Assembly: GCF_943192895.1 (NCBI RefSeq)
Contig: NZ_CALPCB010000010.1
Coordinates: 1 to 64,000 of the forward strand
Source of the DNA: Veillonella_A intestinalis
Lineage (GTDB): Bacteria > Bacillota > Negativicutes > Veillonellales > Veillonellaceae
DNA length: 64,000 bases
Reading direction: 5' to 3'
Position numbers and translations under genes: made by a program. A model generated the notes under the pieces. The model was given only the letters and a program-made list of their open reading frames with translations, did no database searches and was not told the origin of the DNA. Below are positions 7,457-15,515 of the stretch, in pieces (position 1 is the first letter of the stretch; each line of letters begins with the position of its first letter).

Positions 7457-8779
7457 ATGCATATGAATGAGCTGATTTTAAAAAAACGTAATGGTGGCAC
7501 TCATAGTGAAGCGGAATTTACATATATGGTAACTGAGCTTGTTAAAGGCACAATTCCTGACTATCAGATGAGTGCTTGGCTTATGGCTGTATATTTTCAA
7601 GGCTTAACAGCTGAGGAAACAGCGGATTTAACAATGGCTATGGCTCAATCGGGCGAACAAATTGATTTGTCGAGTATACCAGGAGTTACAGTAGATAAGC
7701 ATAGTACAGGCGGTGTAGGAGATAAAACAACCTTTATAATAGCCTCCATTGTAGCCGCTTGTGGTGTGCCGGTGGCGAAGATGTCAGGTCGTGGTCTGGG
7801 ACATACAGGAGGCACCATTGATAAATTAGAAGCAATACCCGATGTGAAGGTAGAACTTTCTAAGGAGGAGTTTTTTCAGATTGTACGCACCGTAGGCGTA
7901 GCCGTTACAGGGCAGTCGGGAAACTTAGCGCCAGCTGACAAATTGCTATATGCTTTGCGTGATGTGACTGGCACAGTGGATAGCATTCCTCTTATCGCTT
8001 CTTCGGTGATGAGTAAAAAAATAGCAGCAGGCAGTGAAGCCATTTTGCTAGATGTTAAAGTGGGCAGTGGTGCCTTTATGAAAACCTATGAAGACGCCCT
8101 AGAATTAGCTGAAATGATGGTAGCCATTGGTACTCATAACCAACGTAAAACAGTGGCCTTAATTACTGATATGGATCGACCTTTGGGTCAAGCTATTGGC
8201 AATGCTGTAGAGATTGCCGAAGTTGTGGCTACTTTGCAGGGGCATGGTCCAGCCGATTTGGTCAGTGAATCACTCGAATTAGCAGCTAATATGTTGTATT
8301 TAGGGGGCAAGGGGGATTATGAAGCTTGTCATACATTGGCGAGTGATACTTTAAAAAGTGGGCAAGCATTTACTAAGTTTTGTGAAATGGTTGAGGCTCA
8401 AGGTGGCGATAGCTCTGTGCTAATGGAGCCAATGTTTAAGGAGGCCGCTTATAAGGAGGCCATATTGGCTCCCGTTTCAGGTTATATTATGCATATGGAT
8501 GCTGAAACTTGTGGACGGGCTGCGTTACTATTAGGAGCTGGACGTTATACTAAAGCGGATATTCTTGATTATAAAGCAGGTATTTGGATGTTGAAAAAAA
8601 CAGGCGATAAGGTTGTGGTAGGAGAGCCTATTGCCTATGTGCAGAGCAATACAGCAAGCACCTTAGCAGAGGCTAAAGAGCGATATATTTCAGCCTTAGA
8701 ATTTGGTACTACGAAGCCAGTTACAAAACCTTTGGTGTGGGCTCGTGTCAGTGAAGAAGGGACGGAATCATATATATGA
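7457..8779 (+). CDS. pdp: Pyrimidine-nucleoside phosphorylase
   Basis: The 440-residue enzyme carries the family signature KMSGRGLGHTGGTIDKLEAI (from about residue 107) and the phosphate-binding stretch KHSTGGVGDKTT. It splits uridine or thymidine with phosphate to (deoxy)ribose 1-phosphate and base. Length and the start MHMNELILKKRNG resemble Gram-positive Pdp. The ATG at 7457 is preferred because GAGAGG lies 7 bases upstream, whereas the ATG at 7442 has no binding site. Its stop overlaps the cdd start by 4 bases (ATGA), indicating translational coupling. Confidence 0.93.
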   Translation: MHMNELILKKRNGGTHSEAEFTYMVTELVKGTIPDYQMSAWLMAVYFQGLTAEETADLTMAMAQSGEQIDLSSIPGVTVDKHSTGGVGDKTTFIIASIVAACGVPVAKMSGRGLGHTGGTIDKLEAIPDVKVELSKEEFFQIVRTVGVAVTGQSGNLAPADKLLYALRDVTGTVDSIPLIASSVMSKKIAAGSEAILLDVKVGSGAFMKTYEDALELAEMMVAIGTHNQRKTVALITDMDRPLGQAIGNAVEIAEVVATLQGHGPADLVSESLELAANMLYLGGKGDYEACHTLASDTLKSGQAFTKFCEMVEAQGGDSSVLMEPMFKEAAYKEAILAPVSGYIMHMDAETCGRAALLLGAGRYTKADILDYKAGIWMLKKTGDKVVVGEPIAYVQSNTASTLAEAKERYISALEFGTTKPVTKPLVWARVSEEGTESYI

Positions 8780-9198
8780 AAGAATCAGTTATATTAGCGA
8801 ATTCTTCAGTAGATATAGGCGCTGTTCTATTAAAGGCGGCTCATGAGGCAAAACAGAATTCTTATAGTCCCTACTCAAAGTTTGCTGTTGGCGCTGCTGT
8901 ACTTTGTAAGGATGGGACTATATTTACCGGGTGCAATATAGAAAATGCATCATTTGGACTTACTAATTGTGCGGAACGAGTAGCGATACAGACTGCTGTG
9001 GCAGCGGGGTATAAGGAATTTCAAGGGATTGCTATTGTCGGTGATTCAAAGGGACCGTGTATGCCTTGTGGAGCCTGTCGCCAAGTTTTAGTGGAGTTTA
9101 AAATACCTCTAATTTATTGCGAAACAGAGACAGGTGATAGCATTAGCTACACCTTAGAGGACATATTGCCTCATAGTTTTGGCCCTGGGGATTTATAA
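8776..9198 (+). CDS. cdd: Cytidine deaminase
   Basis: The 140-residue zinc enzyme deaminates cytidine and deoxycytidine to the uridine forms that Pdp then cleaves. The zinc site is visible as CNIENASFGLTNCAERVA (Cys plus the catalytic Glu) and PCGACRQVL (two Cys ligands). Length matches tetrameric bacterial Cdd. The 4-base overlap with pdp and the terminator just after it mark the end of the salvage operon. Confidence 0.95.
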   Translation: MKESVILANSSVDIGAVLLKAAHEAKQNSYSPYSKFAVGAAVLCKDGTIFTGCNIENASFGLTNCAERVAIQTAVAAGYKEFQGIAIVGDSKGPCMPCGACRQVLVEFKIPLIYCETETGDSISYTLEDILPHSFGPGDL

Positions 9199-9208
9199 TA
9201 TTTATAAT

Positions 9209-9268
9209 AAAAGCGAGTTAGTCGTATACACCAGTGTGGTGATTTTACGGCTAACTCGCTTTGTGTTT
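9209..9268 (+). terminator. Terminator of the deoC-pdp-cdd operon
   Basis: AAGCGAGTTAG pairs with CTAACTCGCTT around a loop containing a second small hairpin (ACACCAGTGTGGTG). The tail TTGTGTTT is moderately T-rich. Confidence 0.75.
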
Positions 9269-9358
9269 ACAAGGAAAATAAACTTACTAGAATATTTAGT
9301 GAAGTAGTATTCCCTAGTATAGTTATTGTATTGTAAGGATTACAAGATTATATGATCC

Positions 9359-10189
9359 TTAGAAGGCTGGTAAAATAGCCCCTTTGTATTTGTCATCAAT
9401 GAATTTCTTGATTTCTTCGGATTGAAGCGCTTTCATCAATTTTTGGATTTCAGGACGGCTTTCATCGCCTTTACGAACTGTTATGATGTTAGCATATGGG
9501 GAATCTTTATCTTCTAAGAATAAAGCATCTTTAACAGGATTTAAGCCAGCTTCTAGGGCAAAGTTAGTATTGATAACTGCTAAGGCTACATCGTCTAAGC
9601 TACGAGGCAATTGTGCGGCTTCTAATTCTACAAATTCAAGATTTTTTGGATTGCTTACAATATCTGTTTTAGTGGCATAAATATTGTTAGGATCTTTTAA
9701 TTTAATTAAACCTGTTTTTTCAAGTAAAAGAAGGGCACGACCACTATTACTTGGATCATTAGGAATTGCAATTTTAGAACCATTTGGTAATACGGAATCT
9801 AAGTTTTTATCTGTAATCGTTTTGGAGTAAATCCCCATTGGTTCGATATGAACTTTACCAGCGGAAACAAGGTCCATTTTGTGTTCGCTGGCAAATTTAT
9901 CCATATATGGGACATGCTGGAAGAAGTTGGCATCTAATTCTTTATCATTTAAGGCTAAGTTAGGTTTTACATAGTCTGTAAATTCGATGATTTTTAAATC
10001 AATGCCTTCTTTTTCTAATAATGGTTTAGCTTGCTCTAAGATTTCACCATGGGGTACTGGAGATGCACCTACCGTAATTGTTACTTTGTTAGATGAACCA
10101 GTTGAGCTGCCTGTGTCACTACCACAACCAGCAAGTAATAAGGCGCTACCAAGAATAGCTGTGGCAGCTAGGGATAAAAGTTTTTTCAT
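9359..10189 (-). CDS. metQ: MetQ/NlpA-family methionine-binding lipoprotein, copy 1
   Basis: The 276-residue protein has a lipoprotein signal ending in LLAGC (Cys-22) and the NlpA/MetQ body, with motifs SPVPHGEILEQ, IIEFTDYVKPNLAL, DANFFQH and NDPSNSGRALLLLE. The family delivers methionine to the MetNI importer. A SAM-I riboswitch and promoter sit directly upstream, so it should be expressed when S-adenosylmethionine is low. No metN or metI lies in the window, so the permease must be elsewhere. GAGGAGG precedes the ATG. It is a close paralogue of the next gene, which has the same control region. Confidence 0.92.
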   Translation of the reverse strand: MKKLLSLAATAILGSALLLAGCGSDTGSSTGSSNKVTITVGASPVPHGEILEQAKPLLEKEGIDLKIIEFTDYVKPNLALNDKELDANFFQHVPYMDKFASEHKMDLVSAGKVHIEPMGIYSKTITDKNLDSVLPNGSKIAIPNDPSNSGRALLLLEKTGLIKLKDPNNIYATKTDIVSNPKNLEFVELEAAQLPRSLDDVALAVINTNFALEAGLNPVKDALFLEDKDSPYANIITVRKGDESRPEIQKLMKALQSEEIKKFIDDKYKGAILPAF

Positions 10190-10240
10190 ACTATACCTCC
10201 TCAGGTTATACAGTAATTAAGAAACATCAGATGAGTTAAT

Positions 10241-10375
10241 AAAAAAAGATGGCCTCGGACACCGAGCCATCACTGCTTGCGCGTTGTATCTCTCGGTATA
10301 TACCGCAGGAATTAGCACCATCGAATGGTTGCCGGATTTCATAGGGCCAGTCCCTCCATCACTCTCGATAACGTT
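10241..10375 (-). promoter_or_regulatory. SAM-I (S-box) riboswitch with terminator, copy 1
   Basis: Read on the minus strand, the aptamer shows the S-box core: TATCGAGAG at the 5' side, GGAGGGACTGGCCCTATGAA, CCGGCAACC, the GGTGCTAATTCC block and a closing CCGAGAGATA. It is followed by a GATGGCTCGG/CCGAGGCCATC hairpin and a T-run just before metQ. Binding of SAM is expected to allow the terminator to form. Confidence 0.93.
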
Positions 10376-10395
10376 TCATATATAATTCTTTGGTA

Positions 10396-10424
10396 AGTAT
10401 ATCATGAGAGGACAAATTTGTAAA
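10396..10424 (-). promoter_or_regulatory. Promoter of metQ copy 1
   Basis: On the minus strand, TTTACA and TATACT are separated by 17 bases and sit just upstream of the S-box aptamer. Confidence 0.75.
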
Positions 10425-10462
10425 GCAAAAAGAAAACCGACTCTGTGGGGCAGAGTCGGTTC
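10425..10462 (-). terminator. Terminator of metQ copy 2
   Basis: On the minus strand, AACCGACTCTG / CAGAGTCGGTT is followed by TTCTTTTTGC. It ends the upstream paralogue just before the promoter of the next one. Confidence 0.85.
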
Positions 10463-10498
10463 GTATTGGTTCATAGTTTGCTAGTGACAATAGATATG

Positions 10499-11332
10499 TT
10501 AAAATGCTGGCAAAATGGAACCTTGATATTTATCTTCGATGAATTTTTTAGTGTCTGCCGATTGAAGGGCTTTTACTAATTTTTGAATTTCAGGACGATT
10601 TTCATCACCAGGACGTACGGCAATTAAGTTAGCGTATGGTGAGTTCTTATCGTCTAGGAATAAGGCATCTTTAAGGGGATTTAATTGGGCCCCTAACGCA
10701 TAGTTGGCATTAATAACAGCAATATCTACATCGTCTAGACTACGTGGTGTTTGTGCCGCTTCTAATTCAACAATGTCTAAGTTTTTAGGATTAGAAGCTA
10801 TGTCAATTTTGGTGGAGTAAATATTGCTAGGATCTTTTAGTGTGATAAGTCCAGCTTGTTGTAATAATAGCAAGGCACGACCCGTATTAGTAGGATCATT
10901 AGGAATGGCTACTTTAGCGCCATTAGGAATTGACTTTTGTAAATCTTTGTCTTTTATTTTGTTGGAATAAAGACCCATTGGTTCAATATGAACGGCACCA
11001 GCAGATGCAAATTTCATATTGTGTTCTTCTTCAAACTTTTTCATATATGGGATATGCTGGTAGAAGTTGGCATCTAGTTCTTTATCATTTAAGGCTAAAT
11101 TAGGTTTGATGTAATCGCTAAACTCAATAATTTTAAGTTCAACTCCTTCTTTAGCTAATTTGTCTTTTACCTGTTCTAAGATTTCTGCATGTGGTACCGG
11201 TGAAGCTCCCACAGTTAAGGTTACTTTTTTGTCAGAACCTGCGGCGGCATTGCCTTGATCATTGCCACAGCCAGCGAGTAATAGAGCGCTACCTAATACA
11301 AATGTAGCGGCTACGGATAAAAACTTCTTCAT
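10499..11332 (-). CDS. metQ: MetQ/NlpA-family methionine-binding lipoprotein, copy 2
   Basis: The 277-residue product starts MKKFLSVAATFVLGSALLLA with the lipobox Cys-22, and follows its neighbour nearly residue for residue (SPVPHAEILEQ, IIEFSDYIKPNLALNDKELD, NDPTNTGRALLLL). Its role should be binding methionine or a derivative for a MetNI-type importer. The start was placed at 11332 because AAGGAGGG lies upstream; an in-frame extension of 24 residues has no signal-peptide character. It has its own promoter, SAM-I riboswitch and terminator. The whole riboswitch-gene unit looks duplicated, and the two proteins may differ in ligand (for example L-Met versus D-Met or sulfoxide). Confidence 0.92.
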   Translation of the reverse strand: MKKFLSVAATFVLGSALLLAGCGNDQGNAAAGSDKKVTLTVGASPVPHAEILEQVKDKLAKEGVELKIIEFSDYIKPNLALNDKELDANFYQHIPYMKKFEEEHNMKFASAGAVHIEPMGLYSNKIKDKDLQKSIPNGAKVAIPNDPTNTGRALLLLQQAGLITLKDPSNIYSTKIDIASNPKNLDIVELEAAQTPRSLDDVDIAVINANYALGAQLNPLKDALFLDDKNSPYANLIAVRPGDENRPEIQKLVKALQSADTKKFIEDKYQGSILPAF

Positions 11333-11426
11333 AAATGAAGCCCTCCTTTTTCTCAAATAAAAATATGTATGAAATTTATTATTAATTTTGCATCCCCAAT
11401 ACAAAATTAATATAGCGATAGGGTAA

Positions 11427-11562
11427 TAAAAAAACGATGCCCTCGGGTATTCCGAGTCATCGTTACTACTTTTTATCTCTCGGTATACGCCGCAGGAATT
11501 AGCACCATCGAATGGTTGCCGGATTTCATAGGGCCAGTCCCTCCATCACTCTTGATAATATC
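11427..11562 (-). promoter_or_regulatory. SAM-I (S-box) riboswitch with terminator, copy 2
   Basis: The minus strand reads ATCAAGAGTGATGGAGGGAC, then GGCCCTATGAAATCCGGCAACC, a variable hairpin, GGTGCTAATTCCTGCGG and the closing CCGAGAGATA. A terminator hairpin (GATGACTCGG / CCCGAGGGCATC with T-run) follows. It is nearly identical in layout to the riboswitch at 10241-10375. Confidence 0.93.
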
Positions 11563-11582
11563 GCTATTGAATTTCTTTGCTG

Positions 11583-11612
11583 ATTATAGCATGAAGAAAA
11601 GACAGTTGTAAA
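11583..11612 (-). promoter_or_regulatory. Promoter of metQ copy 2
   Basis: On the minus strand, TTTACA is followed after 18 bases by TATAAT, just before the aptamer. The -35 hexamer is identical to that of the sister promoter. Confidence 0.8.
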
Positions 11613-11806
11613 GTAGGAAAATATATAAATTTATGAATTTAGTAGGAATTAAGTTGTTGGTAGTGTTTATTAAGTCTTAGCATATATTTTAGTGTTTATA
11701 TGAAATTTTATTTTTGAAAGTTTATTTATAAGATTAGAATATAGAACGAAAAAATGCGTTTAATTTTATTTGAAATTCATAATATAAAATTATAATTAAT
11801 TATAAA

Positions 11807-11850
11807 AATGATGAAGCGACTGCTTTTTTGCAGTCGCTTTTTTCATTTTT
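11807..11850. terminator. Strong terminator without an assigned gene
   Basis: GAAGCGACTGC / GCAGTCGCTTTTTTC has a T6 loop and A/T-rich flanks (AAAATGA... and ...TCATTTTT), so it could act in both directions. On the plus strand no gene precedes it. The stretch 11613-11806 is A/T-rich and shows no ORF; the rest up to 12019 shows only A/T-rich promoter-like sequence. Confidence 0.7.
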
Positions 11851-12019
11851 ATGATTTTTGAATTAGGTTAATTATTTTAATAAATCAACTTAATGTTGGC
11901 TTTTGATACCATTTTTAGGTTGATTAGAACCATTATTAGAACAATAAATATCTGAAAATATGTCATACTAAAAATGAGAACTTTGCTATAGCAGATATAT
12001 TAAGAAAGGTTGGATTGAT

Positions 12020-12298
12020 GTGGTTGATGTATCGGTTGTAATGAAGCAGATTGGGGTGAAAATCGAATATTTTCGAAAAATAAAAGGGTTGAGTAGATCA
12101 GAATTGGCTGAAGCGATTAATATGAGTGTTAATAGTATAGGAAGAATAGAGCGTGGTAATTATAATAAATCCATATCTGTTCATACTATTATTGCGATAG
12201 CAGAGGGCCTTGATATAGAGTTCACTAAAGTTTTAGAATTTAGCGATCAAGAAAAAGCAAGGTGGGAGGTGTCAGATTTTAAAAATTTTATAAAATAA
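12020..12298 (+). CDS. Xre-type helix-turn-helix regulator
   Basis: The 92-residue protein has a classic lambda-repressor-like HTH: RKIKGLSRSELAEAINMSVN (about residues 20-39) followed by SIGRIERGN. It starts with GTG at 12020 behind AGAAAGG; the ATG at 12041 is the alternative. It is the first gene of an A/T-rich accessory cluster that continues to 17013 on the same strand, and is the likely local regulator. No effector domain is visible. Confidence 0.8.
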   Translation: MVDVSVVMKQIGVKIEYFRKIKGLSRSELAEAINMSVNSIGRIERGNYNKSISVHTIIAIAEGLDIEFTKVLEFSDQEKARWEVSDFKNFIK

Positions 12299-12328
12299 GC
12301 TAGTTTGTAGTTATTTGGAGGGATTTTC

Positions 12329-13021
12329 TTGTTTGAAGGAAACAAAATTATATTAATTCTGGCATCTATTGTGGTAGGAGCTTTATTAAATTTAATGCGA
12401 GATAAAAAAATATCTCTTAAATTAATTGCTTATAGTTTTGGCAGCTTTTTATGTATTTTTGAATTTATTACAATTTTTACAGATATTTATGATAAAAATT
12501 TAATTCCAGAAATTGGCTTAATTGTAGGATTATTAATATTGGGATATATAAAATTTATAGACAAAGAAAAATATTCTTTTATTCATCGATTATTTCAATG
12601 GTCTTATTTATCTTTATTTAACTCGTGGTTTTTTAAAATATTATTAAACAATTTAGCCTCTGGCTCTATAACAATAATCATAATTACTATTATTAATTTA
12701 ATAGTAATTGTATATACTGTACCAATTATAATTAATTCAATTAATTGGAATCGTGGATATTTAATTATTAAATTTAACGAAGTAATGGATGATTTTATTA
12801 ATGCAGGAATATGTTTATTGAGTAGAATTGATCAAATTATTATACGAATATTACTGCATATATATTTTCTCGGCCTCCCAATATTAGCGCTAAATAATAT
12901 TGAAAAATTAATTATAAAAAATGGGATAACTGAAACTATTTTAGTACTTTTAAGTATCCCTATTATTTATATAGTTTTATTAGCTAGATATAAAAGAATA
13001 AATGAGCGTAAAGTTTTTTAA
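12329..13021 (+). CDS. Multi-pass membrane protein, unknown function
   Basis: The 230-residue product is almost wholly hydrophobic, with about seven likely membrane segments (for example ILILASIVVGALLNLM, IGLIVGLLILGYIKF, SGSITIIIITIINLIVIVYT and the C-terminal ILVLLSIPIIYIVLLARY). Charged residues are few and cluster between segments. It starts with TTG at 12329, 8 bases after GGAGG. I do not recognise a family. It lies 30 bases after the Xre gene and is probably co-transcribed with it. Codon use is strongly A/T-biased, as in the rest of the cluster. Confidence 0.7.
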   Translation: MFEGNKIILILASIVVGALLNLMRDKKISLKLIAYSFGSFLCIFEFITIFTDIYDKNLIPEIGLIVGLLILGYIKFIDKEKYSFIHRLFQWSYLSLFNSWFFKILLNNLASGSITIIIITIINLIVIVYTVPIIINSINWNRGYLIIKFNEVMDDFINAGICLLSRIDQIIIRILLHIYFLGLPILALNNIEKLIIKNGITETILVLLSIPIIYIVLLARYKRINERKVF

Positions 13022-13084
13022 ATATGCTTTTAAATTATAAAATTTAATATTAGTCTTATTTATGGTAGAAAAGGAGTTTTTTAT

Positions 13085-13323
13085 ATGGCCACATTATTTA
13101 GTAATTTTATTAATATTATTGCTTTGATTATTGGGGGTGGCTAACATTTAAAGTATATTGCTCTTTGGCAAAAAAATATAATATAGTATCATTTTCAGGA
13201 TTTATAGGGCATATGTGGGGGCATTTAGATTTATTGATTTCCTCAATATTAATTGCTGGATTAATAATGGGTATACCGTTGTATATTGGAGAAAGTTTAT
13301 TAAAGTGGATAGGAATTTTATAA
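13085..13323 (+). pseudogene. Frameshifted small membrane protein, paralogue of the gene at 16786
   Basis: From an ATG at 13085 behind AAGGAG the frame reads 19 residues and stops at TAA in GGCTAAC. The +1 frame then continues WLTFKVYCSLAKKYNIVSFS, GFIGHMWGHLDLLIS and further to a stop at 13321. This second part matches the intact 75-residue protein at 16786 (WLTYRIYRILASKYQIVSFS). The break lies at a G5 tract (13133-13137); one added G would restore the frame. It is either a broken copy, a sequencing error, or a slippery tract used for switching. Confidence 0.75.
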
Positions 13324-13345
13324 TTTTTGATAGGGAGGGCTAATT

Positions 13346-13750
13346 ATGAACTTATTAACTTATTTTAGACAAAAACAATCTACAAAATTATTTCTTTTTA
13401 TATTACTTTCTATTTTATTGTTAGTTGGTGGGTGCGGTTATGATGATAATGTAAAAGTCGTACGAAATGGAAACTTTTATGATTATCCTAATATACCTAT
13501 TGGTGAAGCTTTTGATGATTTTTTTGAAGATAGCAAATGGGAATCTTTTACTAGTGATGATAATCGTATTATTGTAGATTTTAAGGGAAAATGTCTCTAT
13601 AACGATAAAAAGGCTAATGTTCATATGCAATTTACGTTATATAATAATCAGTCATTTGAAGTTACATACAGTAGTATAAATGATGTTCCAATTAATATTT
13701 TAATGCATGGAGGTTTAATTTATAAAGTGATGGACTCTTATGAGAAATAA
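13346..13750 (+). CDS. Small lipoprotein, unknown function
   Basis: The 134-residue protein has a signal peptide with lipobox LLVGGC (Cys at about 30), so it should be membrane-anchored outside the cytoplasm. The mature part has the sequence YPNIPIGEAFDDFFEDSKWE followed by a beta-rich stretch with FKGKCLYNDKKANVHMQF. From memory, similar domains occur attached to zinc-ribbon membrane proteins in other bacteria, but I cannot name the family. GGGAGGG precedes the ATG. The neighbours are a frameshifted small membrane gene and a zinc-ribbon DUF805-like protein. Confidence 0.75.
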   Translation: MNLLTYFRQKQSTKLFLFILLSILLLVGGCGYDDNVKVVRNGNFYDYPNIPIGEAFDDFFEDSKWESFTSDDNRIIVDFKGKCLYNDKKANVHMQFTLYNNQSFEVTYSSINDVPINILMHGGLIYKVMDSYEK

Positions 13751-13789
13751 GTGCATTGTATATTTATATAAAATCTATAGGAGGATAGT

Positions 13790-14554
13790 ATGGAAAAGTT
13801 TTGTTCTAATTGTGGAAAATTATTGGATAAAGATGCCAAATTTTGTGGCGCTTGTGGTAAAAGCTTAAAAAGAAATAGTGTAGATGTAGTAATGAACACG
13901 ATAGACTCTAATGTTGAGAAGTTAGAAAAAAATAGTGCAGAAGTAATAAAAAATAAAGTTATTCCTACACTTGATAAGGTGGGCGCGAAAATACATGAGG
14001 ACTTTTGGGAGCCAAAATTAAATTCAGAAGAACAAGTATTTATTGAAGATAAAGGCTTTATTGATTCTTTTTTTAAAAAAGATGGGAGATTAAATAGAAA
14101 ACCTTATATTTTTCGTTTAGTAACAATTCATTTATCTAGATTTGTTTTTATGCTTACACTATGGTATTTACTCTCCGATGATTATGGAAATGTGTCAAGC
14201 CCTATTGAATGGTTACTGATTGCGCTGGCTATGTGTTTTGTATATTCTAATTACTGTATAAATGTTAGGAGGCAACAAGATTTAGCAACCTTTGATGAGG
14301 ATGTAGAAGCGAATAGTGAGGATAATGATAAAGATGATAAATTTTTTCTTTCTAAAGCTATTGTTTTTTTAGAATTTATGGCATTACTAAGTGTCTTTAA
14401 TGATGGACATACATTACGTGGTACTACAAAATTATATAAAGACCTTGAACCACTTTTTATCATAGGTGCGTATTTTTTCCTATTATATTTATCGACAAAG
14501 AGAGGAACTAAAGGAAGAAATCAATATGGACCCGATCCATTAGAACACAAATAA
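13790..14554 (+). CDS. Zinc-ribbon plus DUF805-like membrane protein
   Basis: The 254-residue protein starts with a short zinc ribbon (Cys-5, Cys-8, Cys-19, Cys-22 in CSNCG...FCGACG), then a charged linker. The membrane part (about residues 85-245) has the DUF805-like entry motif GRLNRKPYIFRL, four hydrophobic segments, and INVRRQQDL in the place of the usual RRLHD motif. Function of DUF805 proteins is unknown. An acidic loop (DEDVEANSEDNDKDD) separates the second and third membrane segments. A GGAGG site precedes the ATG. It shares its zinc-ribbon layout with the next gene, so the two products may work together. Confidence 0.75.
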   Translation: MEKFCSNCGKLLDKDAKFCGACGKSLKRNSVDVVMNTIDSNVEKLEKNSAEVIKNKVIPTLDKVGAKIHEDFWEPKLNSEEQVFIEDKGFIDSFFKKDGRLNRKPYIFRLVTIHLSRFVFMLTLWYLLSDDYGNVSSPIEWLLIALAMCFVYSNYCINVRRQQDLATFDEDVEANSEDNDKDDKFFLSKAIVFLEFMALLSVFNDGHTLRGTTKLYKDLEPLFIIGAYFFLLYLSTKRGTKGRNQYGPDPLEHK

Positions 14555-14595
14555 TTCTATTGCTTTATATTTTATGATAGAAAGAGGTTCTTTAA

Positions 14596-15144
14596 ATGAA
14601 ATATATTTGTACACAGTGTAATGCTGAAAATTCAGGTGATAATAAATTCTGTTACAATTGTGGTGCTAGGCTTCAAGAAACAGTTAATTTAGATGATAGT
14701 AGTTTAGTAGAGTCTAATGATAATACGCAAGAGGAAATAACAAATAATAATGTCCCCCAATTGGATAATAAAAAAAGAATAATAAAATATATATTAGGGG
14801 GATTATTAGTAATATTAGTCGGTTTTTTGGGTGTTCATTTTTTAGGATTTGGAGATACTGCCTATATCACTACTGTACAAACTATGCAATTAACAAAGTC
14901 TGAAACTTTAGGAGATAGAGTAACAAGTGTCTTACTTATAGAAGGGGGGAAAAATGCAAGGGTGGAAAATATAAAATGGACTGTTGTTAGGGAGAATAAG
15001 AAAGGTAAGATAGTAGAGGCACGCCTAAATAAAACATTGTGGGTTGAGATACAAACATATCAAAGAAAAGATATGATTTATGTAGATCCCGGCGATATAG
15101 TATTGCATAATAAAACTTACAATAATAGTAGGATTCTATTCTAA
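14596..15144 (+). CDS. Zinc-ribbon protein with one membrane helix
   Basis: The 182-residue protein has an N-terminal zinc ribbon (Cys-5, Cys-8, Cys-19, Cys-22), an acidic linker, one strong membrane helix (IIKYILGGLLVILVGFLGVH, about residues 63-82) and an outside beta-rich domain of about 95 residues. The topology, a cytoplasmic zinc ribbon and an extracytoplasmic domain, is common in Firmicute membrane proteins of unknown role. It lies in the same-direction run of the accessory cluster. I do not recognise the C-terminal domain. Confidence 0.72.
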   Translation: MKYICTQCNAENSGDNKFCYNCGARLQETVNLDDSSLVESNDNTQEEITNNNVPQLDNKKRIIKYILGGLLVILVGFLGVHFLGFGDTAYITTVQTMQLTKSETLGDRVTSVLLIEGGKNARVENIKWTVVRENKKGKIVEARLNKTLWVEIQTYQRKDMIYVDPGDIVLHNKTYNNSRILF

Positions 15145-15178
15145 GTATCACTAAAATATTAAAAGATAGGATATACAA

Positions 15179-15499
15179 ATGAAAAAACGTTGTTTATTAT
15201 TAGGTATAATGATGTTCTTTACAATAGTTCCTAGTTATGCAAGTGATGGAATTACGGCTAATGCATTAATAGGTAAATGGATTGCTATTAAAGACAGTAC
15301 TACAATGACCATTACCAGTAATGCTATTAATAAAGCACCGTATTATTTACGGGATATAGAAAGGGAAGGTGAATTAACTAAAATTTCTATAATTATAAAT
15401 GGAAAAAATATTTTAACATTTATATTTGCAAATAATAATCCTAATTTATTTAAATTAATACGTAGCGATTCAACTGAAGGAGAGTATTATTCAAGATAA
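15179..15499 (+). CDS. Small secreted protein, unknown function
   Basis: The 106-residue product has a signal peptide (MKKRCLLLGIMMFFTIVPSYA) with probable cleavage after Ala-21. The mature part begins SDGITANALIGKWIAI and looks like a small beta-barrel or lipocalin-like domain (GKW...TMTIT...), which is only an impression. It sits between the zinc-ribbon gene and a lipoprotein gene and is likely co-transcribed. The ribosome binding site (GATAGGAT) is weak. Confidence 0.6.
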   Translation: MKKRCLLLGIMMFFTIVPSYASDGITANALIGKWIAIKDSTTMTITSNAINKAPYYLRDIEREGELTKISIIINGKNILTFIFANNNPNLFKLIRSDSTEGEYYSR

Positions 15500-15515
15500 T
15501 GGAGATTTAGTAGAG

